Made by a program: the position numbers and the translations under genes
NCBI GenBank assembly: GCA_004352715.1
Contig: SCFE01000001.1
Span: 1,104,795-1,168,794 of the forward strand
Length of the DNA stretch: 64,000 bases
Direction of reading: 5' to 3'
Origin: Hofstenia miamia
Lineage: Eukaryota; Xenacoelomorpha; Acoela
Notes under the pieces: generated by a model
The model's database searches: none
The model's input: only the letters and a program-made list of their open reading frames with translations
What the model was told of the DNA's origin: nothing
Part shown: piece after piece, positions 45,677 through 57,001 of the stretch
Layout: the number at the start of each line of letters is the position of its first letter
Numbering within the stretch: the stretch's first letter is position 1

Positions 45677-45823
45677 CGTTACATTGGAAAGGTCAAACTG
45701 ATTAGCAACTTCAGACCAACTCATCCGTATAATACGCAAAATGTCTAACCAGGTCAAAAGTTTAAAGTCTGCAGCCTGTAGTTGGTCGGCGTCAGCTAAT
45801 ACCGGTCGGTCAGTTTTTGGCTG
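45677..45823 (-). other. Coding-like stretch with splice-like edges
   Basis: On the minus strand a 49-codon open frame lies between an acceptor-like CAATTTAG (after 45823) and a donor-like ACG|GTAATT (before 45677). It reads PKTDRPVLADADQLQAADF, KLLTWLDILRIIRMSW and SEVANQFDLSNVT. The Trp-containing, death-domain-like rhythm looks like real protein. The family is unknown, and it may be a host exon or a transposon remnant. Confidence 0.3.
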
Positions 45824-46198
45824 CTAAATTGTATTTGCATTGCATAATAATGAGAAAAACGAACCGTATCGTTTACTTAATAGGTTTCGGCATGCCATTA
45901 TCAAAAATGTTGAATAAATTTTGCGTTTCTTTTTATTTATAATTTATACATAAACTCAATAATTTTGAATAATGAGAGTGAAAGCAAATTTATTGCTGTA
46001 AAGTACAATGCAAAAATACAACTACAAATTAAAAATAAAATATTGTTGTCGCTAAGTATGCATTATCTATTAAAAAGGAATGTGCGCAATTTTTTTCTGA
46101 ATTGATAAATTGAGTTTTGTCAGAATTGATTTTCAGTTTATTACAATTGAAATATGTTACGAGATTTTCAATATTTTTTGTCAGATGTCTGGTTGCCT

Positions 46199-46770
46199 GA
46201 AAAAGTATTATTGTGACATGATGTAAAATTAGAAAAGCATTAGATTTTGATAAAAAAGTCAATTTTGAAAATTTAGTGATTTACTGTGTTTTGCCAGATG
46301 ACAGCAGAATAACTACAGAAATTTTCTTAGTAATAACAAGCTCTAATCAATTTCAATTATACTTTGTGTCCCAGCGGAAACTTTAAATTTCTTGGACAAT
46401 ACGCTGTGTTTTATTTGCATTTTTGCGAGGGGAATGCTGCACATTTTCATATGATGGACTATAAACACTTATTATTAAGATTGCAATGCAACTATTAACA
46501 ATTTAAAAATTTCAATTACAATACTTTTCCAGCAGTGGATGCATCCTTATTTTAAGTCGATCATTTTTGATGCCATCACGAGTAAGCTTTATTGTAAAAA
46601 AGTGCAGTTGATGCAAAAATGCTTTCATTTTAGTATTTTCAATTATACGCTTAATTTTGATATTTACAAAAATTTTTAATTGTTTTGGATATGACGGGTC
46701 CGGGTTTTGCTTGGTTTATGGGTTAAAGGGCCGGGCCCAGACTTGAAATCACGGCCCGGTTACAACTCTG
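46199..46770. mobile_element. hAT element inserted in LINE copy 2 (572 bp)
   Basis: The exact 8-bp duplication GGTTGCCT lies at 46191-46198 and 46771-46778. The continuous LINE sequence (compare copy 1 near 34530) resumes across it. The right end is CAGAGTTGTAACCGGGCC read inward on the minus strand, followed by a GGGCCCGGCCC-type GC-rich motif. The left end (GAAAAAGTATT) shows no matching inverted repeat, so that tip is diverged or replaced. Confidence 0.8.
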
Positions 46771-47097
46771 GGTTGCCTCTATGTGATTTTTTGCTGTACG
46801 TAATATACTAGTATCATCTGCGTATTGGTAAATAATTCCGTTTTCTGAGGATTTTGAAAAATTATTTCGTATAATGCAAATAGAATGGGGCCTAATACAG
46901 TTCCTTGGGGAGATCTAAATTTTTGATAGTATTTTCTGAAAAATATCAATTTTTACACGTTGTTTGCGATTGCTTAGAAAACTCATTATAAAATTTTTTG
47001 CATTAAAACAATATCAACTCATGCTTCTATAGTTGATCCTGATTAAAATTAAAACTCGTCGCCTTAATTTTATCTTAAAATATCAAAATTCAGTTAA

Positions 47098-47684
47098 CTC
47101 TAATTTACCTGTGGGCCCATTTGACCCCCTCCATATTTTTAGATATAACGCTGAGGCCGTTTTTTAAATAAACAATCTTGCTATGTCATTTTTCTTTAAC
47201 TTGTTCTGCAACTTTTGAAGCAAAAATTATGCAGATAGAGTAAATGGCTGCAAACTTATAGCGATTTTTTAAAAAAGCCCATGAAAAACTGACATTTCTT
47301 CAATTTCGAAAATAACGATTTTGTATGTAAAGGCTATAAATTGAAACAAATGCATAATTTTCAGTGCGAAAATATAATTAGATTTTTTCAATGTTTTATT
47401 TGCATAATAAACCTTTCTCTTGATTCATATTTAGTAATATTTCTAACATTTTTTTGTTAATAATGAGAAATAGAAAAAATGTGATACATTGCCTAATTCA
47501 TATGCGCATAGTTTACCTATTAATTTTTGTATCGCAAAATGGTTATTCCAAAATATTTCTGACATGTCTATGTATCTCCACATCAAATTTGATGTTGATC
47601 GGATGCACTGCTTTTGAGATTTTAGGGGGGCTAAATCTTCCTCCTCAGGAATAACTGCTACGAAAAAGTCCTGGTAAAATAGGG
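47098..47684. mobile_element. piggyBac-like MITE inserted in LINE copy 2 (587 bp)
   Basis: TTAA at 47094-47097 and 47685-47688 bracket inverted tips CTCTAATTTACCTG and CCCTATTTTACCAG (11 of 14). LINE sequence homologous to copy 1 (ATTAAATGC...TTAAATCAAG) is split exactly at the TTAA. No transposase is visible, so it is non-autonomous. Confidence 0.8.
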
Positions 47685-48985
47685 TTAAATGCCTTCTTAA
47701 ATCAAGTATAGCTACGGTTGTGAAAAATATTGGTTTAAATTTAGTTCTATTTTTCCGTGATTGATAAAATCGCATCAGTTGTTCTGAATTATGTCAAAAT
47801 CTAATTGATTATTTGATAAAATTTGCTTGTCATTAATAAATTTGTACATTTGTGCAGCTAAAAGTTTTTCGAATATTTTTGAAAAAGGGGGTGTTATACT
47901 AATCAGTCTCTAGTTTATGGGATTTAGTGGGTCTCCGTTTTTCAAAATGGTGAAATATCAGATTGTTTTAAAATTGTAGAAAGTCATTATTGATAACACA
48001 TTGATTAAATTCTAATAGTAGGTATTCATCAATTGATTAAAAATGTAAAAATATTATTATCCAACATGGTATGTTACTGGATCCACAAGATATATTATTA
48101 TCTAGCTTATTAACTAGGTACATTTTAAGATAATAATAGGAAATTAAGTTTAAATGAAGCTGTTCCTTTCTGATGATAGCTTGTTGAGATAGGTTTCTAT
48201 TTTCTTAGAATTTAAAATTGAATTTTCCATATTTTTTAAATATATTTGCGATGACCTTCTTATTGTTTTACGTCCTATTATCATACTTAATTTCTTCAAT
48301 CCTTATCCTTGGTCCCCTTAGTTTTGCCAATATTTTTACTAGGAAAATTCTATTTTTGGTTGGAGCAAACATTCTTCAATGACTTTATAAATTTTACCTT
48401 ATTAAAATTACTAAAATTTATGGTTGCTAACATAAATGCAAAGCTTTTGATCACTAAACGACACAAATATATAAGTTCTATATTTATTGCAACTATTGGT
48501 TAAGAAATTTTCAATTAAATTTGAAAATTTTGTCGGATTGGTTTTATTAATGGCTTGAAAATAAAAAATATCAGAAATATGATCAATTCGATTTAATTTA
48601 GGTAATTGCATATTAATAAATATATTTTCAAGAAAAGCATATCCAATTTTCAATTTTATGGTTACAGCATTTAGAAGTATAATATTTATTTGGTTTATAA
48701 CAAATGTTTATAAGCTCGCTATTGTAAGAATTTGAGAAAGACTCTGATTAAATCCACATAGTTTCAAATATTTAATGACTTAATTTTAAATCTTTCCTAC
48801 GTCTGGACTTTAAAATCTTATGAATTAGTCGCGAAAACGTTCAAATCTATTTTTAAAATGAATATCAAAATAATTAGAATCAGGATCATATAATGGAATT
48901 TTTTAACCAAATTTCAGTAAAAGCATATATTGCGTTATTTCCTATTTAATTTACCTTTTTTTATAAATTCATTGCGAATTGCATT

Positions 48986-49640
48986 TTCGGGGTTACTCTA
49001 CCAGTCAACAGACTGAAGAGTGCGTGTCAACAGATCAAGTCCGTGACTCCTCCCCTGGAAGTGTACCCGCTAAGGCCGGATTAATCATGCTTGACCTCTG
49101 GCGACCCCTGGCACGCAGAGTGCTGATCTGTGTTGAGTCTGATCAGCAGAGAGTGAAGCCGAAGGCCGAGCTTCGTGAGAGGGTTGCGCCTCTCTGCAGC
49201 TTTCGCCAACCAAGGCTACTAACTGAGGTAACTCGTGAGCACCTGCGTCTGCCTGTTATGACCCATGACGAAGCAAAGCTCCCTCATAGGTAAGGCTCAG
49301 CAAATGCTGGCCTAGGCCTATCTAGAGGCCAGAGACAGAGGAAAATCCTCTGTATAACTGCCCTCGTAGACGCACTCTACGGCTCTGGGCATAGACGTCG
49401 CCGTCTGCTCCACAGAACAGACAGTCTCACATCACCGTCACCGCCCCCATATGTGCAAAGCACACATGGCAGCACCTTCATCTACCCTATTGTTTAACGT
49501 CCACTTTTGGTTCGGGACTCCGCAAAGCGACGCGCCCATCAAGTATTGGCTCAGCGTCTCCGCCTACCCAGGAACCACCACATGGAGGTTACTCTCCAGG
49601 ACGATTCGGGCATAGCCATTAAGACTTCTAGCACTTAGAT
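48986..49640. other. GC-rich block of unknown origin within LINE copy 2
   Basis: About 650 bp of distinctly GC-richer sequence sits between LINE segments. One 104-codon frame (48979-49293, +) spans part of it but does not resemble a known protein. Two phrases, GGTTACTCTACCAG near the left edge and GGTTACTCTCCAGG near the right edge, are direct near-repeats. It could be a SINE-like or structural-RNA-derived insertion; no tRNA A/B box was convincingly found. Confidence 0.4.
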
Positions 49641-49999
49641 AAACAGTTTTATACTTTGATTAAATGATAATAGTAGATATTCAACAAAAATGTAAAAAAA
49701 ATTCATGTTGAATTTGTTTAATATATCTTTAATTTCATTTTCGGAAATTGGCCCCGGGTCGTCACCAAAAGTTTTAAAAGGATTTTAAATGATTGATTAG
49801 TTAATTATAGATTTCGATTTCATAATAATTTTAATGCACTTTTGCAATTTTTCGGGATTACTTTTGAATTTTTAAGAGATTCATGCAAGGTTATATCATA
49901 ACTGCCCTTCAATTAATATAATGAAAATAAAAACATAGTATGGGTCGGATCAATGGTCAATTGTCTGCAGGATGGGACGGGTAGTGGGTCAAAACATAT

Positions 50000-50640
50000 G
50001 ACGCGTTTGCCATCTGTCGTACAGTTCTATGATCAACATAAAAACTATGGAAAAAGCTTTGTGGTGAGCCATTTCATGCATGAGATTATTGCAAGAAGTA
50101 CAATATATAATATCCTAAAAAATTCCAAGTAAGAAAAACTGGCAGTGGAAGAATAGCGTAATGACAAAATCTCGAATTGTGATCATGAAGAAGCAAATGG
50201 TTCGAGGCAAAATTAACGACAAGAAAAATGGCAGTCCACGTGCAATGCAGTCAAACTCTTGTTGTAAAAACACTTAAAAGATACACAATTGTTTGCTGTG
50301 GAAAGCCACAGTCTCCCAGATACTCAAAAACAACATCAAATTGATAAAAAAGAAGGAAGAGAACAATTACAATTTTCAGCTGGAAAAGCAATAGTATTGG
50401 ATGATGAGAAATATTTTGGCCTTTCAGTCAGGATTCAATATGCCGAGTAATATGTATTTCTATGCAGAGGAAGAGCATTGTACAATTAATGCAAATAGGG
50501 TAAAATACAAAAAGAAATTCGAACCAAAAGTCATGCTGTGATTGGCTATTAATGAGAAAGGAAATTGTTCCGAGTGGTTTAGTAATAAATAAGGAATTCT
50601 ACATTGACGAGAAGGACTGCGGCCACATAAGAAACTCAAC
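50000..50640 (+). pseudogene. Tc1/mariner (IS630-type) transposase relic
   Basis: The plus strand gives in broken frames VVQFYDQHKNYGKSFVVSHF with IARSTIYNILKNSK (helix-turn-helix region). It then gives FSAGKAIVLDDEKYFGLS, where the first catalytic Asp lies in DDEKYF. YKKKFEPKVMLW.AINEKG follows, near the second catalytic Asp region. Stops and frameshifts occur throughout. The family is recognisable from the GK.IV.DDEKYF and KFEPKV phrases. The element ends were not located. Confidence 0.65.
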
Positions 50641-51277
50641 TCGATATTTTGAGTATTCGATATCAATTCGATATTAGCATTAATGACATTTGTTTTTCTG
50701 CAATTTTTCACTATAATGTAGATCAATCCATCGGCCTTTCAATATTTATCTCAAATTGTAAACTAGCAGGCTTAGTTTATCTCATTTAATTTAACATCCT
50801 TTATTTCTGTCGTACATTTATATATAGCTTAGACTAAGGATGAAAATAATTCAAAATACATTAAATTACAGCAAAAGTTTACAAATTAATTGCTCTTCTT
50901 ACCATAATTATAATCAGTAACACTGTTGTTAAAAGTTTGTTATTTGATACTAATGTAATTTTTATATATTTTTAATGCTTTGCAGAATTATTGAAAGTCA
51001 TTTACTACAATCAGTTGAATCTTTCTTTAAAAATTGGATAAAATCAAGTCGGAGTTACTAGGATGTCTTTCTAGAACAATAAAATTTATAAAACACACCC
51101 TTAACATTGTAATAATTGATCAAAGCAGTTCTTTATATGTTCCCAGTAATGAATTTCAACTAAATATTGCTTGATCAATTTAATGTCAGCGGTCGCATTA
51201 ACGTTGATTTTTAATTTCGCGCTAATTCATTTCACTCTCAATTAAGCAAAACAGCATTCAAAGAAAAGCTTGATTTA
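50641..51277. other. AT-rich spacer
   Basis: Nothing recognisable. Confidence 0.4.
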
Positions 51278-51285
51278 CTGTCAAC

Positions 51286-51645
51286 CAAAGATGGCCATGA
51301 GCCGAAAATTAAGGCCCAAGCCCGGCCCATTTAAATTAATGCAAATTCGGCACATCTTAGGCCCATTTTCATACTTGTCAAAACATTTGGTATGATAGAG
51401 ATACTTCTAATAATATCTAAGCACTGAAATTGAAGATTCTAAAATTGAAATTTAAAAAAGTATGTGATACTAAAATGTAAAATCTCCAAAAAATAAATTT
51501 TTTTCAACTTTATAATTATAACTTAGATAAAGTCAATGTTGTTGCGTGCACTGTTACGGAATAGTCAGTTTTTAAAAATCAACTTATTTTTCTACTTATT
51601 CGGCCCGGCACAGGCCATTGGCTGCCTGGCCCATGTCCATCTCTG
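51286..51645. mobile_element. hAT MITE (360 bp)
   Basis: Inverted tips CAAAGATGGCCATGAGCC and CAGAGATGGACATGGGCC. The flanks CTGTCAAC (51278-51285) and CTGTCAAT (51646-51653) are an 8-bp duplication with one mismatch. GGCCCAAGCCCGGCCC-type GC-rich repeats lie just inside both ends. Confidence 0.88.
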
Positions 51646-51904
51646 CTGTCAATAATGATATAGTCACATAGTTCATTTTTCTATTAGCGGACAATATTCC
51701 TCTTTATTACATAACTGGAAGAACAATAAATCCAAATATCCGACATTGTCACTGTTGCTTCGAAAGTATATGCTATACAAGTTACTTCCACACAATCTGA
51801 ACTGGATTCCAATGATACTGGGCTTACTGTAATGGAAGTTTTAGAGAGTTGTTACAAAAATGGTCTAAAGCCGTTCAACAATTTCTAAATGGAATTGTTT
51901 ATTA
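51646..51904. other. Spacer with a short coding-like stretch
   Basis: An acceptor-like TTTTTCTATTAG at about 51686 is followed by ADNIPLYYITGRTINPN. In another frame it continues with SDIVTVASKVYAIQVTSTQ and GLTVMEVLESCYKNGLKPF to a stop at about 51888. The frame change argues for a relic. Family unknown. Confidence 0.25.
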
Positions 51905-53017
51905 AATTATTTTTATTATGATTATTATTATTTTATTTGCAATTTTTGTAAATGATATAATAAAACATGTTAAACACAGCGACATTTACCAATATGCCGA
52001 CGACACATGCCTAATAAGTACCGCAAAAAATGCTTTTGATGCTACAAAAAACCTCCAGACAGATATAGAAAAATTAAACAATTATTTTACTAATAATCAA
52101 CTGAAACTAAATATTGAAAAAACTCAATTTATAATTTTTTCACCGAAGGCACAAAGAAATCTAATAAATGATATAGAACTAAAGATAAATAATGAGTCAA
52201 TAAAGCAAAGTGAATCAGTCAGCTATTTAGTGGAGATAGATAATGAATTAACATTTGAAAAATTTCTGCTGAATAAGATTCAAAAAATGACTGCAGGCAT
52301 TAGATATCTTTATCACTTACGCAATGTAATGTTTAGCAATTATCATAAAACACTAATACATGCTTTCTGTTTGTCTCATTTTCAATACTGTTCCTTTCTT
52401 TTAACTAACCTAAATTCGAAACATCGTATGCTTCTATCAAAGACATTTAATTGGTGTATAAAAACTCTAAACTTTGCACAAAAGCATGACGAAGCATCAG
52501 TATATCGTAATAAATATAAAATATTATCTCCGTTCTATCAAATTCATATGCATATGCTATCTATCTTATTTAAATTCAAATCTCTACAAACATCTCTCCT
52601 TTTCCTTAATGACTATATTAAATTAAATGAGCGATCGCAAAAATTTTTGAGTTTAGATAAAAATTATAATGGCTTTCATCACATATCAATTAAATTGTGG
52701 AATAATTTAGATTATGAAACGCGAATAGAAAAAAACTATAAAAAATTTAGAAAAAAATTGAAACAATTTCTTCTAATAAAACAGTATACATTAGGGGACG
52801 GTAATACATTTCATGCATTCGAAACATACATCTAACATTGAGCACCTACACAAACATCCACTCAAACATTATTATATTATAATATATTGTACATATTAAT
52901 TTGTAGTCATTTATTTGTTTATATTTTATTTTTCTTTTGTCATGTGTTAGTTTGTAGATCTTGTATACATATTTTCCGCTATAAATTTGCTCTGACTCTT
53001 ATTATTATTATTATTAT
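51905..53017 (+). mobile_element. CR1-like LINE copy 3, 5'-truncated, TTA tail
   Basis: A 305-codon frame (51918-52835) starts inside the RT: ILFAIFVNDIIKHV, IYQYADDTCLISTAKNAFD with YADD intact, and KTQFIIFSPKAQ. It then runs through the thumb and C-terminal region to FHAFETYI and a stop. The matching block in copy 1 is at 34650-34030. A 3' UTR of about 150 bp ends in a TTATTATTATTATT tail at about 52998-53017. The frame has no stops. Its 5' truncation and microsatellite tail are typical of LINE insertion. Confidence 0.88.
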
Positions 53018-53619
53018 CTATTGCACTAATTATTAGCATATTTTAAGATTGAGAAAATACGTGATAGTCCCAGGTTATCTGGTTCACCCTGCTGCAGGTT
53101 CAACAGATTATATCACTTTTATTTAATAAACAAATGAAAACAGAATACAAATGCTACAACAGCAAGCTTCATGAGTGAGAACCAATAACGATTGTAAAAA
53201 TACAAAGATTTTAAATTACTTTAACAATTATAAATATTAAACAATTCAAAAATTGATCAGCAAAAACGATCCAGATATTGGATTGTAAAATTCTAAATGT
53301 TTCAAAATGTTTATCACATTTCTTATTTTAGCTTTTTGAAATTTGTTAATATCACATATTGTTAGAAATTTTTCAAAAAATTTACTAAAATACTCATATT
53401 GTGTACTTTGACAATATTTTCCAAGTTTTATTTAATGGTTTAAGCCTGATAATATCTTGTGCGCAATTTATATCAGACATTTACAGACCTAGGTAATTGT
53501 TTAGTTCCTGAAATAAAATTCCCGGACTTAAATTCTAGTTTTCACACCCCTGAATTTGGTTTTCGCTTCATAGCAAGTTATAAAGTAATTAGGCAAGCAA
53601 TAAACTAAAATAAAATATC
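53018..53619. other. AT-rich spacer
   Basis: No supportable feature. Confidence 0.4.
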
Positions 53620-55190
53620 TTGAGCGGTCGGTCCTTCAGAAAGACAATGGAAATATATTGCTGAACCTTTAAATTATGTCTTTAATGAATTCATTAAATT
53701 GAATATTTTTCCTGATTTTTTGAAACGTACGTATTTTTTCCAACTACAAAAAAGTATACCCAAACCTGTCCAAATTCTAAACATCGGATGCACTTATACA
53801 AACGACAGAAAATTGACAACATTATTAGATTCTAATGAATTTGTCTATACACCTCAAAAGCATTCGATTCTATTAATCATGAGATATTTATAAAAAATAA
53901 TGAATTTTGGTTTTTCATTTAACAGTGCTCACCTAAATTCTCATTACTTAAGTAATAGACTTCAGCGAGTGAAATTGAATGATAGTTTTTCAAATTTGTT
54001 ATCCGTAAATAATGGCATTCCTCAAGGAATCATGTAAAGCCGCTGCATTGTAATGATGTAAATGGCAAGAAGGAAATAATCGACTGCGAAATAACCCAAT
54101 ACGCTGATGATGCATTTATTTATTGTAGAAATAAATCCTTATATAATGAACTCAGGAAAATATCAATAATTAAAGAAAAAGTTAGATTTATATATAGCAA
54201 TGATAAACTAAGAACGAAATTGAAATTAAAGTCTACAACTGAGGAAATCAATAAACCTAATATAATTTATAAAATAAAATGCACCTGTGGTGAAGATTAT
54301 ATTGGTTTTTTAGTATGCAATTCATCAAAAAGAATTAAAGAACATGAGACCAATTCTAGTATATCTTATCTAATCAAGTGCGGACTGAATTTTGAAACAA
54401 AATTACTATATCAGACAATCAAGATCAAGTAATTTAAAAATTATTGAGAGTATTTTTATAAAATCCTTGCAACCAAGTTTGAACACAAAAGAAGACTATA
54501 TTTATAAATCAAACTTGCCACTTTTTAAAATTTAGAGAATTGTAAAATCTAGGAAATTTAGAGGGAATAATTTGTAAAAAAACTGACGATGACTTTGTAA
54601 GTCGAAATATATCTGCATGTTCTTATTAAGTTTAATCCTGTAAATGTTATTGAATCGAATTGTATGAAATTGCGCAACTATTTTCTTATGCATAGATTAC
54701 GTAGTAAAGTGAAAAACTGAATTTTTCATTTTGCAAAAACGGACATCCATCACTACATGATGAATTTCAATAATGCATCTATTAAGCCTGTTAATATACA
54801 TAAAAATCTTTGAGTAATAATAGATTCAACACTAATTTCATATCACATATAATTACTAAAAAATGGCTGTTGGTATTAGAAAGATATCCCATGTCTCACA
54901 ACAATTACCCGTAATTGCAAATGTTTCATGCTTTCGTTATAAACAATTTAAACTACTCTAATATTTTACATACTAATGTATGCAGCTCAATGCTAAAAAA
55001 GCTTCAAGGATGGACATTAAATGTTTGCAGTAAAAACTCTTCTAAAACATATTATATTTCTAAATCTATAAATTTTCCAACAGAGTTAATTATTTACAAT
55101 GCTATTATTTATTTCTTCAAATTCATGAATAAACTCCCTCCCACTACGACGAAATATCATTTTCAACACACTTTCTAAAACAAAATAAAC
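53620..55190 (+). pseudogene. Decayed LINE split by a Penelope-type fragment
   Basis: The left part (53620-54212) has KAFDSINHEIFI at about 53850-53900 and ITQYADDAFIYCRNKSLYNEL at about 54090-54150 (YADD intact), then IYSNDKLR. The right part (54708-55190) resumes with KTEFFILQKRTS, the block that directly follows in other LINEs. It continues to the C-terminal frame at 54915-55178 (HAFVINNLNYSNILHTN, MLKKLQ). Stops and shifts abound. The break between the two parts holds the GIY-YIG fragment. Confidence 0.72.
54213..54707 (+). mobile_element. Penelope-like GIY-YIG endonuclease fragment
   Basis: The 54220-54432 frame, extended to about 54533 after a shift, reads PNIIYKIKCTCGEDYIGFLV, then KRIKEH, SISYLIKCGLNF, and NLKIIESIFIKSLQPSLNTK. 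This is the GIY-YIG fold as found at the C-terminus of Penelope-like elements: iYkI.C.C...YIG, R..EH, Glu in the helix, and a lN end. The upstream Penelope RT is absent. It interrupts the RT of the surrounding LINE. Its 3' part contains CTGACGAT-GACTT-TGT-AAGTC-GAAA, resembling a hammerhead core (see findings). Confidence 0.68.
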
Positions 55191-55842
55191 CATCAAAGGA
55201 CTATTCACGTGTTAAATTTATTTAAAATATTATGAGCCAAGCCTTTATTAATACTGCAATTTGCATATGAAAATGAAAACAACATAAAAAATCCAAGAGA
55301 ACTAAAATCATTCATACTCAAATAAATGTCAGGTAGATCATGAATAGGATTTCAATTTTATAATAGCAACTTATACAATACGTTGACATGTGTGAACTTT
55401 CTAGAATCAGTAATTGTTATTTATCATTCGATTTTTTATGTGTGCTTATTACTACAGTTTAATTTGTTTTGCAAAATCAGCTATATATTGTAAAACATTC
55501 AACTGATTATAAATTATAATATCTTATCTTATTATCTTAGGTATTATGTTTTAAAATTAGGAAGTACATCGTAATATAAAGAGAATCACACTAGATTATA
55601 AAAACGTATTTGATACAAAGTTAGTGATATACGCCACATTTTGTATTTGAACAACAGAAAACGGTCAAAGGCGATATGTCTAATTCGACTTTTAGAAAAT
55701 TTTCTGTGTAATCACTACAAAAAACAAGCATTAAGTAGACAGTTTAAAGTTGGTGCAAATGTAATGAACTGTATTTTTTAGGATTTTTAAAATTTGGATG
55801 CATCAATTTACAGCTGTGAGCAGGCTTCAACCATACCATAGG
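55191..55842. other. AT-rich spacer
   Basis: No supportable feature. Confidence 0.4.
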
Positions 55843-56212
55843 TAGAGGTTGACGGTTTTGAAATTTTAACTTCGATTCGGTTCGGATCGGTTTTGGGAGA
55901 AAAACCGCGGTTTCGGTTTTGTTCTGTAATGAAAACATGTAATTTCGAAGCTATATTTTCTTATGGTTTTAAAAGATTAATTTCAAATTTTTCTTAGTCT
56001 TAAAAAGAGAAGAAGCATTGACACATGAAAGACCAGTTATCTCCATAAAGCAGGATGGGGCTCCTAAAGTTTGCAAAATTATAGCAGAAACCAAGGTTAA
56101 ATCGTTGTCTAAGAAATGCGAAATTACCAGTCATTAAAAACCGTTTGAAACCGTGCTAGTGAAAATGAGTCGGTTCGGTTTCGGTTTCGGTTCGGTTTAC
56201 CGTCGACCTCTA
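55843..56212. mobile_element. hAT MITE (370 bp) with CGGTTTCGGTT motifs
   Basis: Inverted tips TAGAGGTTGACGGT and TAGAGGTCGACGGT. The 8-bp flanks ACCATAGG (55835-55842) and ATCATAGG (56213-56220) differ at one base. Inside both ends are tandem-like TCGGTTCGG/CGGTTTCGG runs. Confidence 0.88.
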
Positions 56213-56370
56213 ATCATAGGACTACGCGCTTTCAAGTTCATAAAAGATACATTTGAGCATTCGAAAGAAAAGTGCTTATAAAACATGCTTCAATTCAATT
56301 GTCTATATGACATGATGAACACTATATTTCAATAAAGATGTTTGAATTTTGCATTACAAATCTCTATGTA

Positions 56371-56751
56371 CAGTACCGTTCAAAACTATAGAACCACCTG
56401 TGAGCAAACATAATTAATTCATTTTCTGCTTTGTAAAGAAATAAAGCAGACAGTGAACATGATGTTTGTTGCAACTGCTGGTTAAGTTAACTAATTCAAT
56501 GACATTTATTTGCCAACATGGCATCGTATACATGCTGCAGCTTGTTAATAGTCAAAAGCCGAATTCTGTGTAGTTAACAAGTTGCAGCATGTATACGATG
56601 CCATGTGGGGAATTAAATGTCATTGAATTTGTAAAGTTAACCACCAGTTGCAACAAACACCTTGTTTACTATCTGCTTTATTTCTTTTACAAAGCAACAA
56701 AGAATTAATTATTTCTACTAACTGGTGGTTCAATATTTTTAAATGGTACTG
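56371..56751. mobile_element. Tc1/mariner foldback MITE (381 bp)
   Basis: Inverted arms of about 180 bp start CAGTACCGTTCAAAACTAT and CAGTACCATTTAAAAATAT. They meet at a spacer of about 25 bp near 56560. TA flanks (56369-56370 and 56752-56753) fit a mariner-type duplication. No coding capacity. Confidence 0.88.
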
Positions 56752-56761
56752 TATATATTAA

Positions 56762-57001
56762 CCCTTTCAACCCGAAATTTTTTTTCTGTAATTATTATTA
56801 AATATAATGTAAAGTTGTTTTATAAAGTTTATGATGATTACTATTATATGGGACAAAATTTTAATGTGGTACATATATTTACCGTTGTATTTTTTTAACT
56901 TGTATTATTGTACCATTGGGTTCTGTATACTAGTATATTGTTACCGTTATGCTGTTAGAAAAGTTAAATGGTACATATATGTACCATCCGGGTTGAAAGG
57001 G
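56762..57001. mobile_element. piggyBac-like MITE (240 bp)
   Basis: TTAA at 56758-56761 and 57002-57005 bracket perfect 13-bp inverted tips CCCTTTCAACCCG. A GGTACATATATGTACC-type palindrome lies inside the right end. It begins ten bases after the mariner MITE. Confidence 0.9.

Larger units (their letters stand above)
46095..49930 (-). pseudogene. CR1-like LINE copy 2, multiply interrupted
   Basis: The minus strand matches copy 1 (34.4-36.8 kb) at nucleotide level in the same order. It covers the RT YADD region (about 46800-46850, reading YQYADDTSIL), the QG region and the linker (47690-48160). The endonuclease linker follows (48300-48980), and near 49740 an FGDDPGPISE reading marks the 2A-like site. 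Many small indels and stops make it dead. It is interrupted by a hAT element (46199-46770), a piggyBac-like MITE (47098-47684) and a GC-rich block (48986-49640). A short stretch at about 49650-49705 repeats a linker segment already present near 48000, so the 5' end is rearranged. Confidence 0.82.

Noticed and set aside
48979-49293. 104-codon plus-strand frame as a host gene
   Set aside because: Lies in the GC-rich block where long frames arise easily; no recognisable domain or splice context.
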